DNA of 64,000 nt, from contig NC_081408.1 of assembly GCF_030272615.1 (NCBI RefSeq), forward strand, positions 606,105,673 to 606,169,672, given 5' to 3'. Positions 46,756 through 55,941 of the stretch are shown here, piece after piece (positions within the stretch are counted from its first letter, which is position 1; each line of letters opens with the position of its first letter). The notes under the pieces were generated by a model that saw only the letters and a program-made list of their open reading frames with translations, searched no databases and was not told the origin of the DNA. This stretch comes from Cryptomeria japonica. Its lineage: Eukaryota; Streptophyta; Pinopsida; Cupressales; Cupressaceae. Both the position numbers and the translations under genes were made by a program.

Positions 46756-47939
46756 CATTGGGGCTTCATTGATTGGTTTTTGGAGACATCGTGGAAGGCT
46801 TCTATTTTTGGATCTGAGGGACTGCATTTTTTGGAGGCATCTTAGAGTGTTTTCGACCTCACCATTACGTCTAGGGGACCATTTCCATAAAAATCGAGTA
46901 TAAATTCAACCTATTTTGGCGAAAATTGATTTTTGGGTGTGGAGGAAATTTTCTGCCCAATTTGGGCAGTACTATACGAAATTTTCAGATTTTTTTTCAT
47001 ATATATATATATATATATTTTTTCTGAATATTATTTTCCAGTTTGAAAATTTTTTTTGAAAAAAAAAATAAAATTGGAAATTATTTTTGGGATCCGTACC
47101 TTCTGCCCAGTCAGCAGTGCATAGTCAACACCACGCCAGCAGTTTAGTTGGCTGCCAAATTACCCTGCCATGTCATCAGCCCAGTTGGTTGCCACATCAC
47201 CTGCCAAATCACTTGCATAGTCAGAGCCAAGTTAGCGCCCAGTCAACCATGAAGTTTTGAAAACAGTCATATGACCGTCAAATTTAACCTCACAATTCGC
47301 TAACGTCATCATTTTTCAAAATTTTAGCAGGCCCCTCTCATTGAGCTTTTTGATTTTGTAGTTCAACTTCAAATGGCCATATCTTGCTCATTTTTCCTCC
47401 TTTTTTGGTGCAATTTTTTTTTGAAATGGGCTAGAATTTCGTGTACTTTCACATGGTAGAATTATTTTCTGATTTTGATGGACAGATTTTTGAGAATTCT
47501 CAGTTTTTGGTGACTATACCTGTCCAATCCTCGTTTCTGCAACTTCCAGGACTTCGTTTGGGCTCATACGAACTCCTTTTCAGGTGTCATTTTTTTTGAA
47601 AGTGCATTATTTTTAGTCTACTCTCAGAATATGCTATCATTTTGCAGCAATTGTGGGTAGAAGTTGTACTTTCATCATATGGTCTTATTTGGCCAATTTG
47701 GCATTTGTATTGCATAGATCTATCTTTCTGATCTTTTTCTTTGTAGTTCTTAGCCTATTGGGGTAGTTGTAAAACAAAATCAGAAGTCCACCTTGCCATT
47801 GTTTGCAAGTGGCCTATTGTACAAGTACTACATATAAAGTGCCAAAATCATCATTTTTGGGGGGGTACTTTGATTGAGTGAATTTGGGGGGGTGTCTCTT
47901 GTGCTTTTGTGCTCTTGTGTTCCTTCCTTTTTTGCTGCT
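46756..47939 (+). other. A2 5' leader
   Basis: About 1.2 kb of untranslated sequence before gag, homologous to the A1 leader but without most of its CpG-rich block. It includes an (AT)10 tract at 46999-47018 and a region with repeated CCAGTCAGC/CCCAGTTGG-like words at about 47105-47250. Confidence 0.6.
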
Positions 47940-49415
47940 ATGGGTTCTTCTAAGTTTCCTCTTTTAACTCCTCATAATTATGCTACTTGGAAAATTGATG
48001 CATGGCGTAAACTTATGGAAAAAGGACTAACTCATTACATTGATGGAACTATTGTTGCTCCTGCTGATCCTAAGGTTGATCTAGTTGGTCACTTGGATTG
48101 GCTCACTAAAAATATCATGGCAATTGGTACCTTAAGAAAGTATGTATCTAAGGATCTCATTTTTCATATTGAGAAGTGTACTCTAATCAAGGATGCTTGG
48201 CAAAAGTTTCAAGACTTGTATGGTCAAGTTGATGAGATTAGGGGATATCAAATTGATAGTGATCTCACCATGTTGGATCCCAAGAACCTTGATAATATAC
48301 AAGATTATGTCACTAAGGAAAATGAGTTGAGGGCACAACTCAAAGATTGTGGTATTGATAAGAAGGATACTCAATTGATATTCAACTTGATAGGCAAGCT
48401 TCCACAAGAATATGCAACATTTGTTTCTAGTTTCCAAACCCATAGGATGACAATGGGTTCAAGCTACACAATGCCTACATTTGATGTTTTCAATGAAATG
48501 TTGATGATGGAACAAACTAAGTTGATAAGCATGGGCATTCTTAAGGCTTATAAGTCTCAAGCATTAGTGGCAAATCAAGGGAACAAAGGAAATCAAGGAA
48601 AGGACAACTCAAACAAGAAGAAATGGCAATCAAAGCCTAAGGACAAAGCACCATCTTCTCCACAACAAGGATATTCATCCTCTTCCAAGAGGGATAACTC
48701 ACCAAAGAGGGAGAGACCTACTTGTGTTTATTGTAAAAAGTTTGGTCATGAGGAGCGTTGTTGCCATTTTAAGAAGATTGATGAGCTCACACATATCATC
48801 AAAAAACATAACATTGATTTGCCTAATGTCTACAAGAAGGACGATTCATCAACTTCCACTTCCTCACATTAAAAAGGAAAAGGGCAAGCATTCATGGCTT
48901 CTACAAGTGGGAAGACTCACTCTTTTGGGATAAGAAAAGGAAAAGCTCTATGTGCTACTATCAGTCATGATTCAGAGAGATGGCTTCTAGATTCAGGGGC
49001 TTTGCATCATATGACATCTTTGCAGTCTATGTTCTCTACATTTGAGCCTTGCACCATGCCGCAAATTTTGATGGGCAATCATACATACATGGATGTGATT
49101 GGGAAAGGATCTATTGACATTGGGGATAACTCCTTCAATGATGTGTTGTGTGTACCCCACTTGACAAACAATCTCCTTTCCATCTATCAAATCACACATG
49201 GCGCAACTAAGAGAGTTGTGGAGTTCACACCTGAGTTAGTTTTCATTAGAGGCTTAGAGACTAAAGCTATCATTGCGACTGGGGTGGTTGATCATGCATT
49301 TTAGTTATACTCCTTTTCAGATTTTGTTGATGATGATGATTTCACATTTGATGATTCTACACATGTTGATCACACTTCTTGTGATGGTTCAGATTTTGAG
49401 GAGAACTTTGGGCAC
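47940..49415 (+). pseudogene. gag-pr: A2 Gag-protease
   Basis: It starts at the ATG at 47940 (MGSSKFPLLTPHNYATWKI). The Gag domain matches A1 closely. The knuckle CVYCKKFGHEERCC (about 48722-48763) keeps its CCHC residues. The protease active site reads LLDSGALHHM. The frame is interrupted by TAA at 48870-48872 (A1 has Ser) and TAG at 49302-49304 (A1 has Arg). There are no frameshifts relative to A1. Confidence 0.88.
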
Positions 49416-50215
49416 TTGAACATGGGGATTCTCACATGTGACCCCATTGTTGAGCCTTGTATTTCATCTCCTCATATTGAAATCACATCACCTATTGCAC
49501 CTGATGATGTGGATAGTGCGACAGTTTTGCCTTCATGCGATTCAATGCAACAGGATATTCATTGTCTTCCATCTTCAGATTCATGGGATGATTACTTAAC
49601 AAACATTGGAGGTTTGTTTGTGGAATCCTACATTGCAGATTTGGGAGACATCATTGATGACATTCATCTTCTCTTTGATGAAGGTGATCCTTCTTTGATT
49701 GTTGTGAGGGAACACTCTGACCCTCTTGTTTATTCTCTACATGATCATTCTTTTGAGGTTGACATGATCGTGGATACTTATGTATAGTAGTTGGAGGAGG
49801 TCTCTTTATTTTTTGAGGAGACATGTGAGTCTTTGGGACATGTTCTACATCCATCTCCACTAGATCTTGGAGTGCCTTTTTTGGCAGTGTGGCACAGTTT
49901 ACCACCTTTGGAGGGGGTATCTTTCAACATCGACATGGGGACGCTTGAGTAGTTTTCAGAGATTCCTTTCATCATGATTTTTCTTCATACATCTTCCCTT
50001 CATGATTTGGGAGACTTCATGGATACACCTTTGGTTTTGTTTCTTCCTAAGGGGAGGAATTTTGTTTGACGTTCGTGGAGTAGTTTCTTCATACATTGAG
50101 CTTCTATCATTGGTGAAAATTCCACATTGAGAGGGGGCTTCCTAGCTTCTCTTCTTCTCTCATATGGGGGGAACTTTTTCCTCACATGGGGTTTTGTCCT
50201 TCACATACTTCTATG
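49416..50215 (+). pseudogene. A2 acidic C-terminal region
   Basis: Homologue of 1101-1900 in A1. It reads through the place of the A1 TAG (CAG here), but has TAG TAG at 49785-49790 where A1 has CAG CAG, TAG at 49950-49952 where A1 has CAG, and further stops near 50070-50130. The shared region in two independent copies shows that it belongs to the family. Confidence 0.75.
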
Positions 50216-50430
50216 AGAGTTCCTTGTATCTAGTTTTCATCTCTCTTTTGGGGGAGGGTTTTTTTCCATTGGTTTTTTCTCTCTTTCCCTGCTTTGTGAG
50301 AGATTTCATTGCATTGGTTTTCATGCATTTGCATTTGTACACGGGTACCTAACATGGCCTAGTAGCTGGGACCCATCTTGCATTGCTTAGTTGCATTGTA
50401 GACTTAAGTGCATTCCCCTAAGTTGCACTT

Positions 50431-50439
50431 AAGGGGGGG
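50431..50439 (+). other. A2 polypurine tract
   Basis: AAGGGGGGG immediately before the 3' LTR, identical to A1. Confidence 0.9.
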
Positions 50440-50891
50440 TGTTGGTGTAAATAATTATTCATCTTGGATATTATTACACCTTACTTAAGTTTACTTAGGA
50501 AATGCATTTCATAGTAGTTTGGGTATGAGACACTTGGGTGTTTGTGCCACATTGGGATAGTGTGTGTAGGAGAAATTCCACCTTTTATGGTGTTTATCTT
50601 GTTGTTACACTCCACATTCAGTGGGCGATCCACCTCATGTGGACTATTATATTATTTCTCCTACCTACCCACACCTATTTCCTACCTACCCTTGTTTCTT
50701 ATTGAGCCACATGTCATGTTTGTGTGCTCACATATCCATATGCCTTGCCTATATAAGCAGGCTCATCTACATTGTATGTAATTGAACAATTGATCATTTA
50801 TCTATTGATGAGAATACAGTTTATTCTTATCCTATATTTTGTCTCTCTATTGTACTTTTCATTGAGCTCTTGATCTTGGCAAAATCTCACA
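50440..50891 (+). repeat. A2 3' LTR
   Basis: 452 bp, three substitutions from the 5' LTR by eye (near its start in ACACCTTA, in ATGGTGTT, and next to the TATA box in ATAAGCAG). Confidence 0.93.
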
Positions 50892-51013
50892 GCACTAATG
50901 GCCCATTTACATTTAAAAATGACCTCATAGGTCTCATTAGCTTCCTCCAATGCCCTGTATCATCATATGACCCCTTGAACTCACTGTGCTCAGGGTGCTC
51001 CTGCACCAGTTTG

Positions 51014-51208
51014 CAAGTGAGCAAGAATGGAATGCATGTTAGCCTGAGTGGTAGAAAAGTTATGCTATTGAGTAAGGAGTTGGATTTGTTGTTGATAGCG
51101 AAGGTCTTGGGAGAGAATTATTTTCTTGCGCATATAGAGGTTAGACCAATTGATCAACTTGGTCTGACCAAAGATAGATTGATTGCCAGTAATAGAAACA
51201 TGTTGAGG
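51014..51208 (-). pseudogene. Caulimovirid segment between movement and coat regions
   Basis: Coding-like minus-strand sequence after the stop of the movement-protein ORF (51209), with a Gln-rich piece and stops. The solo LTR D follows at 51008. It probably belongs to the linker or N-terminus of the coat region that resumes at 44727. Confidence 0.5.
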
Positions 51209-52513
51209 CTAAAATTCAATTTGATATTTGCCTATAGTATCATATTGAATGAAATCCTTACAAGAAGGAAGGATTCTAGGGATAACAAATTTGCCTACAA
51301 GAGTATCAACAATCATATCATCTTGATGAGATATATCTGGAATAGGAAAAGAAACAGTCTTGTCGGACAACATGCGGGCTTTACGAGATTGGACACAAGA
51401 ACACAAAGACATATCTAATCCCAACATAGGATTTTTCCCTTTTGGAAATTGAAAAAGGTATTCCCAACTAGGTGTAGGTTGAGCTTTTGATGGAGGAACA
51501 TCAAATGACATGTGGGTTGATGAGATTTTATCTTTGTTATAATTGAAAGCCCTTTCAATACGCAAAGACTGAGTACGGGAAAAAAGTGGCAAATTTTTTT
51601 TTAAAATAACTTTGTCATCAATTTCTTGAATACTAATCCGTTGCAGTTGAGAAGGTTTCTCTTGTTTAGCATCCTCACTCCAAAGTTCAAGTGCCCATGA
51701 AGTAGGCATTTTGATGTCTTTATGTTTAATCATATGAGGGGCTCTCAGCTGAGTTGTTGGAATAGTAGATTTCCAGACTGTAGACAAGGCTTCCTCAGAA
51801 GATAGGGCCTTTCTAGGATTTATCATCAATGGGCTAGATTTGTTATACATGTGGTAATGGACCAAGGATCTCAGAGAGTGGTCAATAGATTGGTTTTTTA
51901 TAAACAAGTTCATGGTTTTGAACTGGTAAGTCAAGACATCATCGAAATTTGTGTCTTTAAGGCTGACAGGATAATACACGGAACAATCTATATAGATTGA
52001 TCCATTTTCCATAGAATCAAAGGCTCCTCTTAAGAGTGAAGGGGAGGTTTTATGAATTATAGCATCTTTTAACAACATTAAGATAATAATGAGAAATCCT
52101 TTCCTATAATAACCTATGATCCCTATTATGATATATGACAAATGCATATACTGATAGTTTTGGGGATCAGCTCTGGCTTGACATTGGATTTCACCAATTT
52201 CCATTTTAGTGAATAACTTTAGATTTCCCTCAGATCCATTAGTTACCACATGTTCTAACTCAACTACCTTACAACGACTAACGAATTTGTAAGAAAAATA
52301 CTCTTTAAGGCCCTTAGGGATATCTTTGTATATCTCTACAACTTTTAGCTTAGGGACTTTAAACTCTTTATCAACAAATATTTTATTATCATCTAATGCA
52401 TTGGAAGAACTTTGCAATGAAAAGTCTTGTCCAGATTGTGCAAAGAAGTGTGTAAAAGTTGCCTTAGTATTGCATGCATTTGTATGATCTTGATTACTGA
52501 TTGAAGACTCCAT
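51209..52513 (-). CDS. Caulimovirid movement protein-like ORF (endogenous copy)
   Basis: An open frame of 434 codons. Residues about 55-235 fit the 30K movement-protein pattern: a hydrophobic strand YMHLSYIIIGIIGYY, then LLKDAIIH, then a conserved YYPVSLKDTNFDDVLTYQF block. Movement proteins of this superfamily help plant viruses pass plasmodesmata. The C-terminal 200 residues are unassigned. The first block of the inverted fragment at 34127-34590 is homologous. It lies upstream of coat, protease and RT on the same strand, which is the caulimovirid order. The assignment rests on pattern and position. Confidence 0.6.
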   Translation of the reverse strand: MESSISNQDHTNACNTKATFTHFFAQSGQDFSLQSSSNALDDNKIFVDKEFKVPKLKVVEIYKDIPKGLKEYFSYKFVSRCKVVELEHVVTNGSEGNLKLFTKMEIGEIQCQARADPQNYQYMHLSYIIIGIIGYYRKGFLIIILMLLKDAIIHKTSPSLLRGAFDSMENGSIYIDCSVYYPVSLKDTNFDDVLTYQFKTMNLFIKNQSIDHSLRSLVHYHMYNKSSPLMINPRKALSSEEALSTVWKSTIPTTQLRAPHMIKHKDIKMPTSWALELWSEDAKQEKPSQLQRISIQEIDDKVILKKNLPLFSRTQSLRIERAFNYNKDKISSTHMSFDVPPSKAQPTPSWEYLFQFPKGKNPMLGLDMSLCSCVQSRKARMLSDKTVSFPIPDISHQDDMIVDTLVGKFVIPRILPSCKDFIQYDTIGKYQIEF

Positions 52514-53020
52514 ATTATGGTATGCTCAAACTTGCGTACAAATCCTCTCTCAAATCACAAGTCTTACTGCTTGAATTTCCCATTTTTAAAATGCCTTACA
52601 TCGACCAACAAAGTTGGACTTACACAATTTAGGACTTATAGTGATAAATTTGGAGTTGTGAGAGACAATAAGGAGAGACAGTATATGGAGCTATATACCC
52701 ATATAGATTTAAAATTTAAGATTTAGATTAAGATAGGCATACTATAGAAATGGAGAACCAATAGGGAGACTTGGAAGATTTTGTCCAGCCAATGCGATAG
52801 AATCACAACAACACATATTGCTAATATTTGGATCACAATAGAAAAGGAAGAGACAACAATTATCTATTTCTCGATCAACGAGAGTACATAGCCTATTGAA
52901 TATATTCATATTCAAGCTGAATTTGATATCGGATTTTAAAATAAACTGTGAGACAAAAGCATAATTAAATTCTACAAGAGCATGATTAACTTCTGTTCTT
53001 GCATCATGCGCTTAAGATAT
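52514..53020 (-). pseudogene. Coding-like sequence upstream of the movement protein
   Basis: In the same minus-strand frame as the movement-protein ORF, sequence from about 53010 is open for about 90 codons (including SQFILKSDIKFSLNMNIFN), then has several stops before the ATG at 52513. It may be an N-terminal part or a separate small viral ORF. I do not recognise it. Confidence 0.4.
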
Positions 53021-53149
53021 ACAAATTATATAACTTATTCTAGATAGTTAGACTCATGAATCAAATGAGGTTTGAGTTTTTGATTCCTTTTTTCATCAAT
53101 GGGACTACTGCCTCTTAGCACTTTAAGATGATATTACCAGCCATTTTAT

Positions 53150-53608
53150 GCTATTTCATAAATATTGGCGTCACCTCTAGCCTTAGGAAGAGTTATCCAC
53201 AATGTACAAATAGTTGCACCATCCACACAACTTGCTACCTCAATTACCATGATGGCTTAGAAACCCACGACTGCTAATCTGGTTCATATTATGCCATTTT
53301 ATAATCCATACATAGTCACACAACCTATGGGTTTATCTTTTGCGCAAGCACAAGCTATGACTACTAGAATGCCTGGTCATCCACCACAACCCATCACACA
53401 AATTATGATTGGGGGCATGAGTGTTGCCATACCAACATCATTTATAACACCACCTACACAATCTATGCAACAATCTACTACTGCACCACAATATCAACTA
53501 CAAGTGACTATGCAACCCATTGCATCTCAACAACATGTTAGGTACTTGCAAGCTCCATCCTTCTATGTTGGAAGAAATACTTACCAACCAATAGGTGGTG
53601 TTAACCCA
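53150..53608 (+). pseudogene. Pro/Gln/Thr-rich ORF fragment cut by B2
   Basis: Plus-strand coding-like sequence, open from 53291, rich in Pro, Gln, Met and Thr (for example MTTRMPGHPPQPITQIM). It is broken at 53608 by the start of B2. Composition resembles the low-complexity N-terminal region of a gypsy Gag such as that of element C. The downstream half is outside the window. Confidence 0.45.
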
Positions 53609-54375
53609 TGTTGGCAATTGACACTCATCTGACTTAGTTGTGTTGTCATTGATGGCAACAAGAACCATTTTGGGTTGGTCACTTAACCGATACTCACCAA
53701 TATTCATTGTTTGGCAACCAACATCAACATACTAGGGAAACCGACAAACTAGGAACTGGTATATGAGACCGACATAGGAGATTGATCCAACAAGTCTACA
53801 TGGAAATGATCAAAAGCATTGGTCTTGAAGTTTAATGAATTTATTTTTTCTTAGGTCAACATGTAAATAAATTTTAATATCATTGTAAGCCGACATAAGA
53901 CATTTATGTTTATGTTTGGGAAGGGTACTTAACTCAGTCCAGTTAGGTTATTTTAGAAGGACAAGAAATGTAATGGGGTATAGTAATGTGATATTGTACG
54001 AGCAATCTTGATCGACATAATGCGAATGTAATACTCTGTAGTCGGTCTTGGATATTGGTTTAGAGGTTTGGGAAGTGAAGAAAGATACCCGTAATGAAGG
54101 ACATAGTGTAAACCAATACAAACCATATTTGGTGTTTGTAGTTAGTGAGGCTCCCTTTGTGATGAGCCAATATCACCGTGTTTTTTCCTCTTTGTTGTTT
54201 TCCACGTATAAATCTCTATGTTATGGTGTATGCTCTTGTGATTGCTTCATTTCTATTTGATGTTATATTCTTTCATGTTTACGGGTTACTAAACTACATT
54301 GTTAATATGGCTAAAATTGATTTTACTAGAAGAACACTATTTCACCCCCCCTCTCAGTGTTCTTGGATTCCAAAA
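53609..54375 (+). repeat. B2 5' LTR
   Basis: 767 bp, starting TGTTGGCAATTGACACTCATC and ending TTGGATTCCAAAA (CCAACA in B1). It is about 165 bp shorter than the B1 LTRs. The C-run module TTCACCCCCCCTCTCAGTG lies near its end. Confidence 0.9.
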
Positions 54376-54377
54376 AT

Positions 54378-54389
54378 TGGTATCAGAGC
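54378..54389 (+). other. B2 primer-binding site
   Basis: TGGTATCAGAGC, two bases after the LTR: the tRNA-iMet-type site. Confidence 0.92.
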
Positions 54390-54449
54390 TTGGTGCCTTG
54401 GAGTAAGTCTAATAGCTTGAGGATGATCCTGAATCTAGAATCCATAGAG

Positions 54450-55571
54450 ATGAGTCTACAGAAACAACTTGAAGTAGCACTTGAGGACTATGATGATGAA
54501 AGGATGAAGAACTTGAAGTTGCAAGATGAATTGAAGTCTGCAAAGGAATTCATTCTTACCCTGTAGGAGAGGCTATCATTTGTTCAAGCTAAAAGGAAGG
54601 AAATTTTACAAAATCCGGATGATGAAGAGAAGGATACCCTTAAGGAACAATGTCAGAAGATGAGCCAGGAGAATGGTGTGATGAATAATGAAATGCAATC
54701 CATTACTATGAGGATGTCCAAGGAAATTGAAGACCGGAAGAAGAATGAAGAAAATATTGGCAAATCTTTGAAAGATAGATATGAGGAATGCATTAGGTTG
54801 GCACATGAGAATGATGTTTTGAGAACTGAGTTGGTGCAATCACAAAACAATGAGAAAGAGCTGGAAAGAATGATGTCAATCCTAAGAAGTGATCTAGATG
54901 CTACAAATGAGTACAAAGAAAAGTTCAGGGTCAGTTCTACAAGGCTTGATGAATTATTGAAGGATCAAAGAGACACTGGAGACACTAGAGGTCTTGGATT
55001 TGAGCATGGAGAAAGCTCCAATACTGCAAATCAGGAGAATCCACCTGACAACCAAAATCAGAAATCACTAGCGAGGAAACCAAATGCACATAAATTTAAT
55101 GGTAGATGCCTTGTTTGTAATAAGTTTCGTCATAGAGAAAGTCAATGCAAAAATAGAGCAAATCAGAATAATAATGATGTTCCTGGTCAATGTTCAAAGT
55201 GTAATAAGTATGGCCATAGGACAAAAGATTGTAGAATGAATTCCAAATGTCATGCATGTGGAAATTTTGGACATATGGCTAATCAATCTAGGTCAAATAA
55301 TGGTCAAGGACTCAACAAGGCAATTCAAAAGAAAAATGTTACTTGCTATGCATGTAACAATATAGGACATATTGACAAATATTATAGAAGCAAGAACAAT
55401 CCGGTAGGAAATGATGAGAAAGGAAAACAAAAGGTTGAAGATATCCATAAGGACCATGAGAAGAAATGGGTTTGGGAATTTGAACATCAACCGGTAGAGA
55501 CAATCAATCTGAATACTCAACTAGTAGAGCACAATTTTCCTGCACCGATAGGAAAATTATTAGGTAACTAA
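54450..55571 (+). pseudogene. B2 ORF1, Gag-like coiled coil with four zinc knuckles
   Basis: The frame starts at about 54450, matching the B1 start. One TAG at 54567 splits it, and from 54660 it is open for 303 codons. A long coiled coil (to about 55000) includes ECIRLAHENDVLRTELVQSQ. Four CX2CX4HX4C knuckles follow at 55107-55148, 55191-55232, 55248-55289 and 55344-55385. The first two are complete. The third has Ser and the fourth Tyr in place of the last Cys. The C-terminus ends at the same place as in B1. It is probably the RNA-packaging protein of the family, though with more knuckles than the one or two usual for copia Gag. Confidence 0.82.
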
Positions 55572-55941
55572 GAGATTAGCCTTAGGGGGAGGCAAATTAT
55601 TGATAGATCTTGCATTACCCCTGGTAGAGGTTTGAAATCCTATTTCAGATCTTGGTGAACACAATCTGGAGATTCACCGATGTTGAGATAATGGATTTTC
55701 TATTCGGTATCATATGCTGACATGCATTAATGAAAATGAGAAATTAAGGGTTTTGTAGAATAAAACAAAAATATTGGTTCATTTTAGATCACACTGCATT
55801 TAGAGAAAAACCGAGTGAGTTCAAGGAAGTCAAAAGCATTTCAAGTGAATTCTAGTGCATTTACAAGCGGATTTTCAAGGGCTTTCACTGGCAAAGATTG
55901 TGAGGTATTTTAATCAGTTTTTGAGCTATCCTTTGTTTACA

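Larger units (their letters stand above)
46292..50891 (+). mobile_element. Element A2: second copy of the A family, opposite orientation
   Basis: A 4600-bp plus-strand element with 452-bp LTRs 46292-46743 and 50440-50891, a primer site at 46744-46755 and a polypurine tract at 50431-50439. Flanking 5-bp sequences are ACACT (46287-46291) and GCACT (50892-50896), a duplication with one change. I count three substitutions between the LTRs. It has the same gene content as A1: Gag, protease and acidic tail, no pol. Its frame is free of indels but has at least six stop codons. Confidence 0.92.
44733..51008. mobile_element. Solo LTR D in the caulimovirid, itself split by A2
   Basis: It begins TGATGCAGAGGGTAGG at 44733 and ends GCTCCTGCACCA at 51008 (TG...CA). 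It is flanked by exact 5-bp duplications GTTTG at 44728-44732 and 51009-51013. A2 occupies 46292-50891. The net length is about 1.67 kb without coding content. Excluding it joins the viral movement-protein side to the coat side without an obvious gap. Orientation and family are unknown. Confidence 0.75.
34591..53020 (-). mobile_element. Endogenous caulimovirid copy, split by later insertions
   Basis: Minus-strand blocks occur in the order movement protein (51209-52513), coat with zinc knuckle (42760-44727), protease (42249-42759), RT (41399-42248) and RNase H (34591-35094). This is the gene order of Caulimoviridae. The blocks are interrupted by the solo LTR D with A2 inside it (44733-51008) and by the LARD (35095-41398). 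The net viral sequence is roughly 5.8 kb, somewhat short of a full caulimovirid genome. No integrase is present, as expected for this virus family. Nearly every block has stops, so the copy is not functional. Confidence 0.8.

Noticed and set aside
51209-52513. 434-codon open frame as a host gene
   Set aside because: It has 30K movement-protein-like blocks, a rearranged viral homologue at 34127-34590, and lies upstream of coat, protease and RT on the same strand.
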